In this document: in pieces, positions 36,670 through 45,528 of the stretch | Layout of the letters: the number at the start of each line of letters is the position of its first letter | Position numbering within the stretch: the first letter of the stretch is position 1 | Assembly: GCA_046047495.1 (NCBI GenBank) | Contig: JBJOHV010000055.1 | Coordinates: 14,959 to 78,958 of the forward strand | DNA: 64,000 bases | Direction of reading: 5' to 3' | DNA from: NORP240 sp046047495 | GTDB taxonomy: Bacteria; Pseudomonadota; Gammaproteobacteria; Pseudomonadales; Pseudohongiellaceae | Program-made: the position numbers and the translations under genes | The notes under the pieces: model-generated | What the model was told of the DNA's origin: nothing | What the model saw: the letters and a program-made list of their open reading frames with translations, nothing else | Database searches by the model: none

Positions 36670-36740
36670 TGATAACTTAATAACTTAACCCTCTTCACTC
36701 GATATTCACTGAGTTAAGTTATTAAGTTATCAGTGTCCCC
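36662..36740. repeat. Dispersed palindromic element, copy 3
   Basis: Arms at 36662-36688 and 36714-36740 are perfect 27-bp reverse complements around a 25-base loop. The right arm encodes the last seven residues and the stop codon of nth. Confidence 0.95.
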
Positions 36741-37370
36741 AAGGTTTTTGAGGCGGAACTCACACAGATCCTCGATGACGCAGGCGGCGCATTTGGGTTT
36801 GCGGGCGGTGCAGATGTAGCGGCCGTGGAGGATCAGCCAGTGGTGGGCGTCCAGCAGGTAGTCCTCGGGAACCAGGCGCAGCAGGCGCTTTTCCACCTCC
36901 AGCACGGTCTTGCCAGGCGCGATGCCGGTGCGGTTGGAGACCCGGAAAATATGCGTGTCCACCGCCATGGCGGGCTGCCGAAAGGCCGTGTTCAACACCA
37001 CATTGGCAGTCTTGCGGCCCACCCCGGGCAGCGCCTCCAGGGCCTCGCGGGTATCCGGCACCTCCCCGCCATGGCGCTCCAGCAGGGCCTCACAGGTCTT
37101 GATGATGTTGGCGGCTTTGGTGTTGAACAGGCCGATGCTCTTTATGTACTTCTTGAGGCCCTCGACCCCGAGGTTCCTGATGGCCGCGGGGGTATTGGCC
37201 ACCCGGTACAGCACACGGGTGGCCTTGTTGACGCTGACGTCGGTGGCCTGGGCCGACAGGATGACGGCGATCAGCAGTTCAAAGGTGGAACGGTATTCCA
37301 GTTCGGTCACCGGCGCCGGATTCTCGGCCCGCAGCCGACGAAAAATTTCCGTGCGCTTGACTCGATTCAT
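36714..37370 (-). CDS. nth: Endonuclease III with repeat-encoded C-terminus
   Basis: Nth is a bifunctional glycosylase/AP lyase for oxidised pyrimidines. The 218-residue product keeps E. coli numbering: helix-hairpin-helix LPGVGRKTANVVLN with catalytic K120, D138 in VDTHIFRVSNR, and Fe-S cysteines C187, C194, C197 and C203. E. coli Nth ends at 211. Here residues 212-218 (DTDNLIT) and the TAA stop come from palindrome copy 3. It overlaps the rnfE stop by 4 bases, so it is the last gene of the rnf operon, as in E. coli. Confidence 0.96.
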   Translation of the reverse strand: MNRVKRTEIFRRLRAENPAPVTELEYRSTFELLIAVILSAQATDVSVNKATRVLYRVANTPAAIRNLGVEGLKKYIKSIGLFNTKAANIIKTCEALLERHGGEVPDTREALEALPGVGRKTANVVLNTAFRQPAMAVDTHIFRVSNRTGIAPGKTVLEVEKRLLRLVPEDYLLDAHHWLILHGRYICTARKPKCAACVIEDLCEFRLKNLGDTDNLIT

Positions 37371-38011
37371 CGTTCCCTCGGCAAGTGGCTCAGCAGGTGG
37401 TTTTTCAGTGCCAGCAACAGACCCAGCAGGATGAAGGCACCGGGTTGCAACAGGCTGAAGCGGAACCAGGGGAAGCGGGTGCTGCTGCCGCCGGTCGGGT
37501 CGCTGGCAGCGAATGTCGGTAATAGCAGATGGGCGTCAGCAAAGAAGCTTCCGTAGGTAAACAGTTCCCGCACCACAGCGACGCCGACAATGATCAGCAG
37601 GAAGCCGGCACCTGTCACCAGACCCGTCTGCAGGGCCTGGCGTACAGTCTGGCCGCCGGTGCGGGTTTCCATGGTGAACAGGATCGCTGTATTGCAGCAG
37701 ATCAGGGGCACATAGATACCCAACTGCCGGTAGAGGGGATAAAAACCGGCCAGCAGCACCACCATGGCGAGGGTGGTATAGAGCGCTATCGTGATCATGT
37801 GTGCCGGCAATCGCCAGCTGTCGTCGGTCAGGCGACGCAGCAGGGGAGCCGTGCCACAGGCCGCCGTGCATACCAGCAGGGTGAGCAGGCCCAGGACCAT
37901 GCCGTTGACCGCCAGTGAACTCACCGCAAGGATCGGCGACAGACCGGCCGCCTGCAGCAGCACCGGATGATCCTGCCACCAGGGCTTGGGGGCGGTGCTC
38001 ACAGTTTCCAT
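37367..38011 (-). CDS. rnfE: Rnf complex membrane subunit RnfE
   Basis: RnfE is one of the membrane subunits of the ion-pumping ferredoxin:NAD oxidoreductase (Rsx in E. coli). The 214-residue product starts at ATG 38011. It has about six hydrophobic segments with the family pattern LAVNGMVLGLLTLLVC and PLICCNTAILFTMET; the paired Cys and the mid-membrane asparagine are typical of RnfE/RnfA. It overlaps rnfD by 13 bases. In the usual order rnfG lies between them; here there is no room for it. Confidence 0.92.
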   Translation of the reverse strand: METVSTAPKPWWQDHPVLLQAAGLSPILAVSSLAVNGMVLGLLTLLVCTAACGTAPLLRRLTDDSWRLPAHMITIALYTTLAMVVLLAGFYPLYRQLGIYVPLICCNTAILFTMETRTGGQTVRQALQTGLVTGAGFLLIIVGVAVVRELFTYGSFFADAHLLLPTFAASDPTGGSSTRFPWFRFSLLQPGAFILLGLLLALKNHLLSHLPRER

Positions 38012-39111
38012 GGTGTCGACCTCGAAGCTTGACCGTAATGGCGGGGAACCGTCAGCCGGTCGATCAAAGGTGCGCAGAAATTCCCCAGCAACACCGCGAA
38101 GGCCACCGCATCCAGATAACTGCCCCACACCCGTATGGCATAGATGCCGAGGCCGATCAGGGCACCGTAGATGAGCTTGCCCGTCGGGGTGCTGGCGGCG
38201 CTGACCGGGTCGGTGGCGATGAAGAATGCACCCATCATGGTGGCGCTGCCGAACAGGTGCAGATAGGGAGAACCCACCACATTCATGCTGGCCTCGCTGT
38301 AAAACAGGCTGGCCAGCAGCAACAGGCTGAGGATCAGTGCCAGCGGGATATGCCAGCTGATCACACGGCGGCCCAGCAACACCAGACCGCCCACCAGATA
38401 GGCCAGGTTCACCAGCTCCCATCCGGTCTGGGCGCCGCGATCGAAGACCGGGGTGCCACTTTCCAGGGCAGCCAGCAGGGCGCTGTGGGCCGCCAGTTTT
38501 TGCTCGATGAGTGGAGTGGCCATGGCCATGCCGTCGATGAAGTTCTCAGTCGTGGCCCCGCTGCCGGGCGCCAGGGCCGGGAAAGCCAGCTGCAGGCTCA
38601 TCAACATGCCCTGGAAAGACAAAGGGCTGAACTCTCCCTCACCCTGGGCGCCGGCGCCCGGCACATGCCAGGCAGTCATGTCCAGGGGAAAGCTCAGCAG
38701 TAACAGGGCATAACCGCACATGGCAGGATTGAACAGATTCTGACCCAGGCCTCCGAAGGCATGTTTCGCCAGCAGGATCGCAAACGCCGTGCCCAGCAGC
38801 ACCAGCCACCAGGGTGAACCCGGGGGCAGGGCCATGCCCAGCAGGACCGCACTCACCAGCGCGCTGTTGTCCCGCAGCCAGTGTCGTGGGGGTAATCCGC
38901 GCAGCCGTGCCACGCCGGCCTCGAGCCCACAGGCGTACAGACAGGCCTGGGCCACATTGAGCAGCAGCCCCACACCAAAAAACCAGGTGGACACCAATGC
39001 GGCGGGCAGGCAAGCGCCCATCACCCACAGCATCAGCCGGCCGGTGTCGAAGGGACCGGGTTGCTGGGGCGAGCACTGCATTTGAAGCTGGTTGCCGGCG
39101 AGGGTCTTCAC
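37999..39111 (-). CDS. rnfD: Rnf complex membrane flavoprotein RnfD
   Basis: The 370-residue polytopic protein (about 9-10 membrane segments) has the NqrB/RnfD features LLAKHAFGGLGQNLFNPAMCGY and ATMMGAFFIATDPVSAAS. The segment D193-GMAMA-T199-PL fits the D-x5-T pattern of ApbE-type covalent flavinylation sites, so T199 is the likely FMN-bearing Thr. It overlaps rnfC by 4 bases and rnfE by 13. Confidence 0.94.
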   Translation of the reverse strand: MKTLAGNQLQMQCSPQQPGPFDTGRLMLWVMGACLPAALVSTWFFGVGLLLNVAQACLYACGLEAGVARLRGLPPRHWLRDNSALVSAVLLGMALPPGSPWWLVLLGTAFAILLAKHAFGGLGQNLFNPAMCGYALLLLSFPLDMTAWHVPGAGAQGEGEFSPLSFQGMLMSLQLAFPALAPGSGATTENFIDGMAMATPLIEQKLAAHSALLAALESGTPVFDRGAQTGWELVNLAYLVGGLVLLGRRVISWHIPLALILSLLLLASLFYSEASMNVVGSPYLHLFGSATMMGAFFIATDPVSAASTPTGKLIYGALIGLGIYAIRVWGSYLDAVAFAVLLGNFCAPLIDRLTVPRHYGQASRSTPWKL

Positions 39112-40757
39112 GATGGTGTTTCCTCACCGCTGTCATGGGGTGCGGCGGTGCTGGCGATGATGCTTTGCCGTCGGGCCTGTACCCGGCGCAGGGCGGCTTC
39201 GATGTCGAGCCGTGCCTGATTCCTGTCAAAGGACGCCGGCGATGCCAGGGCGATCGGGACTGGTGGCTTGTCGATAGTCTGTTCTGCGGGTGATGGCGTC
39301 TGAACCCTGGCTCGATTGGCCAGGCGGCGCTTCTCACTGCGGGCGATGCGGTACTGATGAAACTCATAGCGTTGCTGCCAATGCTGACTCAGGCGGCGCT
39401 GCTGATCTTCCATGGCCAGGTCCGCCTTGGCGGCGCGAAAATATTGCACCAGGGGAATGTGGCTGGGACACACCCAATTGCAGACACCACATTCGATACA
39501 GGCCTGCAGGCCAAAGTCCCGCGCCCGCTCCAAATCCCCGTTGCGGGCCAACAGGTGCAGCTGCTGGGGTTGCAGGCCGGCCGGGCAGGCGCTCGCGCAG
39601 TGTCCGCAGCGGATGCAGGCCAGGGGTTCGGACACCGGAGTGAATTCCTCCGCCGAGCCCGCCACCAGGCAGTTGCAGGTCTTGGTGACCGGCACCGACA
39701 GGTCCGAGAGGGTGATGCCCATCATGTTGCCACCCATGACCACCCGCTGCAGTCGCTGGTAGTCGACGCCACACAGTTCGAACAGGTGGGCGATAGGGGT
39801 GCCCAGCGGCACCTCGAAATTTTTCGGGGTCTGCAGGGTGTCGCCGCAGACGGTCACGATGCGGGATATCAACGGTTCGCCCAGCACCAGGGCGCGATAG
39901 ACCGCGTAGGCTGTGCCGGCATTGATCATCAGCACTCCCAGGTCAGCAGGCAGCCCGTGTTCGGGTACCTGCTGCCCGGTCAATTGCTCAATCAACTGCC
40001 GTTCGCTGCCGCCGGGATAGCGTGGCGGCAGCAGGACCAGCTCCTGGCCCTGACCCACCATGGCCTTGCGCAGGGCGGCAATGGCGTCGGTCTTGTCATT
40101 GTCGGTGGCAATGACAGTCCGCTGCGCCGCACTGGCCCGCTGGAGGATGGCCGCTCCGGTCAGCACCTGAGCGGCCCGTTCCCGCAGCAGGGCCTGATCC
40201 GCTGTGATGTAGGGCTCACACTCCACCGCATTGATGATCAAGGTGCGTACGGGCCGGCCGGAGGCGCTGCGCAATTTGGCGGCAGCGGGAAAGCCGGCCC
40301 CGCCGAGGCCGGCGATGCCCGCATACTCGATGGCGGCGATGATCTGTGCCGGTGTCAGGGTCTGCCAGTCCGGCATGGTGGCGGACAGCGGCGGGTCTTC
40401 ACTGCCCTCCGTATCGATCACGATACAGAGCTCCTGGCGGGGAAATTCCGCCGCCACCGGACGGGATTCGATGGCGCTGATGAAGCCCTCAGCCGGGGCG
40501 TGGACCGGCAGCTGATGGACGCCGTCCGCCCGGGTCAGGGGTTGCCCCTTGCGAACCCGTTCCCCCACCGCCACGCAGAGTCGCCCCGCTTCGCCCTGAT
40601 GCTGTTGCAGCGGAATGATCAGCCGGGGCGGCAGCGGTGTGTCCATGATCACCGAGCGCAGACTGCGGGCCTTGCGGGGGGGCGGCGTGATGCCTCCAGA
40701 AAAGCCAAAGCGTTTGCTGCTGCGGAAAGGATTGGCCAGTCGCTGCCAGAGACTCAC
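39108..40757 (-). CDS. rnfC: Rnf complex Fe-S/NADH subunit RnfC
   Basis: RnfC is the peripheral subunit that handles NADH and electrons. The 549-residue product has the glycine-rich IAGLGGAGFPAAAKL and VECEPYITADQ of the NuoF-like nucleotide site, an SLBB-like part, and two 4Fe-4S motifs (CIRCGHCASACP and CIECGVCNWVCP, about residues 375-420). The C-terminal tail is short compared with the long Ala/Lys repeats of E. coli RsxC. ATGA overlaps join it to rnfB and rnfD. Confidence 0.94.
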   Translation of the reverse strand: MSLWQRLANPFRSSKRFGFSGGITPPPRKARSLRSVIMDTPLPPRLIIPLQQHQGEAGRLCVAVGERVRKGQPLTRADGVHQLPVHAPAEGFISAIESRPVAAEFPRQELCIVIDTEGSEDPPLSATMPDWQTLTPAQIIAAIEYAGIAGLGGAGFPAAAKLRSASGRPVRTLIINAVECEPYITADQALLRERAAQVLTGAAILQRASAAQRTVIATDNDKTDAIAALRKAMVGQGQELVLLPPRYPGGSERQLIEQLTGQQVPEHGLPADLGVLMINAGTAYAVYRALVLGEPLISRIVTVCGDTLQTPKNFEVPLGTPIAHLFELCGVDYQRLQRVVMGGNMMGITLSDLSVPVTKTCNCLVAGSAEEFTPVSEPLACIRCGHCASACPAGLQPQQLHLLARNGDLERARDFGLQACIECGVCNWVCPSHIPLVQYFRAAKADLAMEDQQRRLSQHWQQRYEFHQYRIARSEKRRLANRARVQTPSPAEQTIDKPPVPIALASPASFDRNQARLDIEAALRRVQARRQSIIASTAAPHDSGEETPS

Positions 40758-41377
40758 GACGGCAGCTCCGGAGATAGTAGGGTGCCACCTGGCGCCAGAG
40801 AGTTGACACCGGATGCAAGCCGCTGGGGATAGGGCCAGGCTGGCCGTTCAAAGCGGCTGATTGGGAGCAGGTCGATACAGTCCACCGGGCAGGGTGCGAT
40901 ACACAGTGCGCAACCCGTGCACTCGTCGGCAATGACGGTGTGCATCAGCTTGGGTGCTCCCAGGATGGCATCCACGGGACAGGCCTGAATGCACTTGGTG
41001 CAACCGATGCATTCCGCCTCTCTGATCACCGCTACCTGGGGGGGCTGGTAACTCCCGTGGGCCGGGTCCAGTTCCCGGGGTGTTTCATTCAACAGTCTGG
41101 CCAGGGCATCGATGGTGGACCTGCCCCCGGGAGGACATTTATTGATGGCCGCACCATTGACGATGGCCCGGGCATAGGGGCGGCAGCCCGGGTGGCCGCA
41201 CTGACCACATTGGGTCTGGGGAAGCAGGGCATTGACCTGGTTGATGAGGTCCACCGACTGATGCCGGGCACTGCGCAGCAGGGTGCGCACCAGAGCCGCG
41301 GTTGCCAGCAGCACGGTACCTGCCAGCAGACCCAGGAACAACCATTGCAGGACGACGGATTGGGCGAGGGATTCCAT
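40754..41377 (-). CDS. rnfB: Rnf complex Fe-S subunit RnfB
   Basis: The 207-residue product starts with a membrane anchor (VVLQWLFLGLLAGTVLLATA). The Fes-domain motif CGQCGHPGCRPYA follows, then two ferredoxin-type clusters, CIGCTKCIQACP and CTGCALCIAPCP. RnfB is the likely entry or relay point for electrons in the complex. It begins 3 bases after rnfA and overlaps rnfC by 4 bases. Confidence 0.95.
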   Translation of the reverse strand: MESLAQSVVLQWLFLGLLAGTVLLATAALVRTLLRSARHQSVDLINQVNALLPQTQCGQCGHPGCRPYARAIVNGAAINKCPPGGRSTIDALARLLNETPRELDPAHGSYQPPQVAVIREAECIGCTKCIQACPVDAILGAPKLMHTVIADECTGCALCIAPCPVDCIDLLPISRFERPAWPYPQRLASGVNSLAPGGTLLSPELPS

Positions 41378-41380
41378 GGG

Positions 41381-41956
41381 CTACACGATCCCGGCAAAGC
41401 CCAGCAGGGCCATGGCCGCCAGACCCGCGCTGACCAGTTCGATGGCAAGGCCGCGAAATGGGACGGGTACGGCGGCAGTTTCCAGCCGCTCCCGCAGGGC
41501 GGCGAACAGCAGCAGCACGGCGGCCAGACCCAGGGCGCTGCCCACACTGAAGGCCAGGGCCGTCAGAAAACCGCCATCGGCGCGGGTCATCAGCAGGGCG
41601 CTGCCCACCACGGCGCTGTTGGCACCCACCATATAGAGGCTGAGATGCTGCCGGCGGTGGGTGCGTGGATAGACATCCCCCAGCCAGCCCAGCAGCCGGC
41701 TGGTCAGCACGGCGGTAATGGCCACCAGCAGCAACACCTGCAACGACTGCAGCCCAAGGGGCTGCAATATCCAGTGGTACAGCGGATAGTGAAGCAGGGT
41801 GGTGGCGATCAGGATGGCACTGCTGAACAGACCCACGGTGGCGGCGTTGCGCACATGCTGGGTGCCGTTGAACAGCGCGGACATGCCCAACAATTGCACC
41901 AGCAGTACATTGTTGACCAGTGCGGCGCCGATTACGATGGCAAATAATCCGGACAC
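41381..41956 (-). CDS. rnfA: Rnf complex membrane subunit RnfA
   Basis: The 191-residue, six-segment membrane protein has ALVNNVLLVQLLGMSALF and TTLLHYPLYHWILQPLGLQSL, typical of RnfA/NqrE. The start is GTG at 41956, which shares one base with the TAG stop of the serine-protease gene (TAGTG), so translation is probably coupled. Confidence 0.93.
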   Translation of the reverse strand: MSGLFAIVIGAALVNNVLLVQLLGMSALFNGTQHVRNAATVGLFSSAILIATTLLHYPLYHWILQPLGLQSLQVLLLVAITAVLTSRLLGWLGDVYPRTHRRQHLSLYMVGANSAVVGSALLMTRADGGFLTALAFSVGSALGLAAVLLLFAALRERLETAAVPVPFRGLAIELVSAGLAAMALLGFAGIV

Positions 41957-43467
41957 TATTCGCTGTCGAAGAGTCCCGGTGACCAGGAGGCCGGAATGCG
42001 GTAGCGGGTGAGTATCTCCTCTTCCCGTGCCAGGGCCTCGCGATGATTGATGATCATCTGGTAGCCGTTGGTATTTTCGAAAATGACATGCTCCGCGTCA
42101 TTGCCGCGCAACAGCTCGGCGAAGTGGGTGAAATCCCGCACCGGCTCGCCGTTCACGAAATCCACAATCCAGTTGCGCCAGTCGTGGTAACCGAGATTGA
42201 CGTCAGCCGCCAGCACCTGCAGGGCCACCACCAGTTCACGGCGATCGGGAGAGCTCCATTCATTGCGGGCCTGCAACAGGTTGACCGGTGCCGAACGGCT
42301 CCAATCCGATCCCCAGCGCATGATGAGATTCATGTTCAGGGGCACGAACAGCACGCCGCCGTAAATGTAGTATTCCGGCACCTTGTCGTACTGTTCGCCG
42401 GCCACCAGGCTGTAGGACTTCAGGGCCCGGCGGGCCACCAGATGCTCGGTGAGCTCGCGACCCTGGCGGGAAAAGGTGATGGCCACGTCATCACCGATGT
42501 GATGCAGGTCGATGGCGTGTTTGTAGTCGGTGCGTTGATCCGCATTGAGGTTGATGGTGCCGTCATCGGCCACATCGTAGTCATCGATGCGCAGGATCAC
42601 GTCGTTCTCCCGCAGGATGCCGAAGGCGGGAGAATCCTCGAACACCTTGATGACCAGTACACCCCGCTGATTGGGTCGCAGTCCGTAGGCGCGCTTGGCC
42701 GCCGGGCTGTCCAGGGTCTGGGTGCGGAAGCCCAGGTCCGGAAAGCCGTCGTTGCTGGCATCCTCGCTGTCCTGCAGGACGTGCTGAATCACCGAGGGCG
42801 GCACGAAATACCCGAGGTTCTCCGCCCGGCCGCTGCTGTTGGCCTGCATCACCACCCCCACGATGCGGCCGTCCTTGATGACCGGCCCCCCGCTGTTGCC
42901 CGGATTGATGGCGGCGTCGATCTGACCCGCCAGCAGGTAGGAGCTGGCATGGGCGTACACCTGATGCTCGACCCGGGACAGGATACCCTTGGTGATGCTC
43001 AGTGTGTTGCCTCCGATGGGATAGCCGAACACCGAGACCTCCTCGTGGGGATCCGGCAGGTTGCCCAGGGGCAGTGCCTCCATGTCCTCGAAGAAAGCCG
43101 GATCGTCCACGGTGATCAGTGCCAGGTCTGCCTCATGGGACACGAACACCACCCGCGCCGGGTAGCGCTGGGGGTCGTTGAACTTCTGTGCCTGCACGTA
43201 ACTGGCATCGGCCACCACATGGGCATTGGTGAGGATGCGGTTGCCGGTGATCAGGGTGCCCGAGCCGGTGGCCTGGCGCGGGGTCAGCAGGCGCCAGGGA
43301 GTGAAGTAATCGGGGGCGGCGGCGGTGGTGTGGATCTTCACCACGGAATCCTCCACGGCGCGGATTTCACTGAGGGTTTGGGCGGTCGCCGACCCGACAC
43401 CCAGGGTCGCCAGGGTCAGGATGAAACGCAGTGGCCAGGGGCCGCAAAGGAGCAGTTTGTACTTCAT
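41956..43467 (-). CDS. Periplasmic trypsin-like serine protease with PDZ domain
   Basis: From ATG 43467 (GAGAGGGA upstream) the product has 503 residues and a signal peptide ending ATAQ. The catalytic triad is H83 (ILTNAHVVADAS), D114 (HEADLALI) and S192 (NPGNSGGPVI). A PDZ domain follows at about 255-345 (GVLVIKVFEDSPAFGILREN) and a further PDZ-like part at the end. It is DegP/Deg-like, but the family is distinct from DegP and DegS in E. coli. Its stop overlaps the rnfA start, so it is the first gene of the rnf operon; no link to Rnf is known to me. Confidence 0.9.
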   Translation of the reverse strand: MKYKLLLCGPWPLRFILTLATLGVGSATAQTLSEIRAVEDSVVKIHTTAAAPDYFTPWRLLTPRQATGSGTLITGNRILTNAHVVADASYVQAQKFNDPQRYPARVVFVSHEADLALITVDDPAFFEDMEALPLGNLPDPHEEVSVFGYPIGGNTLSITKGILSRVEHQVYAHASSYLLAGQIDAAINPGNSGGPVIKDGRIVGVVMQANSSGRAENLGYFVPPSVIQHVLQDSEDASNDGFPDLGFRTQTLDSPAAKRAYGLRPNQRGVLVIKVFEDSPAFGILRENDVILRIDDYDVADDGTINLNADQRTDYKHAIDLHHIGDDVAITFSRQGRELTEHLVARRALKSYSLVAGEQYDKVPEYYIYGGVLFVPLNMNLIMRWGSDWSRSAPVNLLQARNEWSSPDRRELVVALQVLAADVNLGYHDWRNWIVDFVNGEPVRDFTHFAELLRGNDAEHVIFENTNGYQMIINHREALAREEEILTRYRIPASWSPGLFDSE

Positions 43468-43625
43468 CGATGTCCCTCTCGTGTGTGGACGCAAGCTTAT
43501 GCTGTTCGCCCCGCCTTGACCAGTCCCGCATGCACTGCGCCAGTGCAGTGAATAGTGTTGGCGGCCCGTGGACTTGCGCGGGTTTTGCTTCTATTCTCGG
43601 ATGCAAATCAAAAGGGAGCTCCCAC

Positions 43626-45461
43626 ATGAAAATAATCTTTCCCCGCGTTGCCGTAATACCCGGTTTGACCCTTGGTCTGTGTCTGCTGGTGTCGGCCCAG
43701 GCCGGTGCGCAATCGACCAATGCCTTCGGCATTCCCACTACTGAGGTGCCCTCTCCGGCGGCCCTCATCAATGCTGCTCCGGGTTCCCGTGGTCAGGGCT
43801 GGCTGGACCAGGGGCGCTCCGAGGTATTGGCGCGCCACGGCATGGTGGCCACCAGTGATCCGCTGGCGGCCCAGGCCGGTCTGGAGATTCTGCAGAAAGG
43901 CGGCAACGCCATCGACGCGGCGGTGGCCGCCGGCGCGGTTCTGGATGTCACATCCCAAAATGACACCGGCATCGGCGGCGACCTGTTCGCCCTGGTGTGG
44001 GTGGCGCGGGAACAGAAACTGTATGCCTTGAGCGCGGCCGGCTGGGCGCCGGCGGGCTGGACGCCGGAATTTTTCACTGATCAGCTCAAACTGGAACGGG
44101 TGCCCGGTAGCGGGGTCAATGCCGCCACCGTGCCCGGTGCCGTCGCGGGCTATGCCGCCCTGCAGGAGCGCTTCGGCAATTTCGGCTTCCGGGAGAACTT
44201 CGCCCGGGCGGCCCAATTGGCCGAGGAAGGCTGGGGGCAGGCGGAACGCCGCCATGCGGACCTGGTGTCGGTGCTGGACAAACTGCGTGCCGACGAGGAT
44301 TCCCGTCGCACGTTTCTCATCGACGGAGAAGCTCCGCCCCTGTACAGCCTGATCCGCAATCCCGAGCTGGCCTCAGCCCTGCGCCTGATCCGGGAGCAGG
44401 GCGCCGATGTTTTCTATCGCGGCGAGATCGCCGATGCCATCGTGGCCAAGGTGGCCGCCAATGGCGGTGTCATGAGCCATGCCGATCTGGCGGAATTCGA
44501 GCCGGAGTGGGTGGAACCCATCACCACCAATTACCACGGTTATGATGTGTTTCAACTGCCCCCTCCGGGCCAGGGTTTCGCGGCACTGGAAATGCTCAAC
44601 ATACTGGAGGTGTGCGCCCCCCACCACGGGCTGAGCCTGGCGGACCTGGGGCCGGCCAATCCTGCCTACTGGCACTTCATGGTGGAGGCGAAAAAACTCG
44701 CCTATTCCGATCTGCAGGCCTACAACGGTGACCCGAAATTCACCGCCGTGCCCCTGGACCGGTTGCTGTCCAAGTCCTATGCCGCCACCCTGTGCGAGCG
44801 CATCGACCTCAATACCGCAGCCACACCCTCGGTCACCGGCGGTCTCGACGGCGGCACCATTTACCTCACCACCGCGGATCGCTGGGGCAACATGGTGTCC
44901 TTCATCCACAGTGTGTTTTCGGTGTACGGCAGCGGCGCCACGGTGTCGCCCTACGGGTTCATCCTGCATAACCGGGGCACGGCCTTCAGTCTGGAGGAGG
45001 GGCACCCCAACCAGGTGGCCCCCCGCAAGCGCCCCTTCCATTCCATCATCGCGGGCTTCGTGATGCAAAACGGCGAGCCGTTGATGACCTTCGGCAACAT
45101 GGGGGGCAGTGTGCAGCCGGAAACCCACGCCCAGCACATGGTGAATGTCATCGATCACGGCATGAACATCCAGATGACCACCGATGCCGCACGCTTCACC
45201 CACAACCAGAATTCCAACACCCTGTCCCTGGAAACCGAGCTGTTCAATCTGGTGGGGCCGGCCCTGCAGGCCCGGGGACATACGGTGCGAGCCGTCAATG
45301 GCAGCGCCGTCGGTGGGTACCAGGGCATTCTTTTCACCCGGGACCCGAATCTGCCAGCCCCGGATTTCGGCACCGCCAGCATCAGAGAAGACCATCCGGT
45401 CAATGGCATCTACCGGGCCGGTTCCGATCATCGCAAGGATGGCCAGGCCGTCGGCTGGTGA
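43626..45461 (+). CDS. Periplasmic gamma-glutamyltransferase-family Ntn-hydrolase
   Basis: The 611-residue product starts at ATG 43626 (GGGAGC upstream) with a signal peptide ending in AQAGAQ. Family blocks are ATSDPLAAQAGLEILQKGGN, DTGIGGDLFALVWV and PGAVAGYAALQERFG. The predicted autocleavage threonine is T411 (GG-T-IYLTTADRWGN), followed by YGSGATVSPYGFILHNRGT. Such enzymes cleave or transfer gamma-glutamyl groups, or act as acylases in some branches. The sequence suits the YwrD-like branch, where Thr follows G-(D/G), rather than E. coli Ggt. It stands alone. Confidence 0.9.
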   Translation: MKIIFPRVAVIPGLTLGLCLLVSAQAGAQSTNAFGIPTTEVPSPAALINAAPGSRGQGWLDQGRSEVLARHGMVATSDPLAAQAGLEILQKGGNAIDAAVAAGAVLDVTSQNDTGIGGDLFALVWVAREQKLYALSAAGWAPAGWTPEFFTDQLKLERVPGSGVNAATVPGAVAGYAALQERFGNFGFRENFARAAQLAEEGWGQAERRHADLVSVLDKLRADEDSRRTFLIDGEAPPLYSLIRNPELASALRLIREQGADVFYRGEIADAIVAKVAANGGVMSHADLAEFEPEWVEPITTNYHGYDVFQLPPPGQGFAALEMLNILEVCAPHHGLSLADLGPANPAYWHFMVEAKKLAYSDLQAYNGDPKFTAVPLDRLLSKSYAATLCERIDLNTAATPSVTGGLDGGTIYLTTADRWGNMVSFIHSVFSVYGSGATVSPYGFILHNRGTAFSLEEGHPNQVAPRKRPFHSIIAGFVMQNGEPLMTFGNMGGSVQPETHAQHMVNVIDHGMNIQMTTDAARFTHNQNSNTLSLETELFNLVGPALQARGHTVRAVNGSAVGGYQGILFTRDPNLPAPDFGTASIREDHPVNGIYRAGSDHRKDGQAVGW

Positions 45462-45462
45462 G

Positions 45463-45490
45463 TTGAGATTCGGCAGATAGTCTGTACACT
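45463..45490 (+). promoter_or_regulatory. Predicted sigma70 promoter
   Basis: TTGAGA (45463-45468) and TACACT (45485-45490) are 16 bases apart, 39 bases before the NHL-type gene. Confidence 0.5.
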
Positions 45491-45528
45491 CTGGTCAATC
45501 CTAAAACAACAGGGACGGGGAGTCCGGA

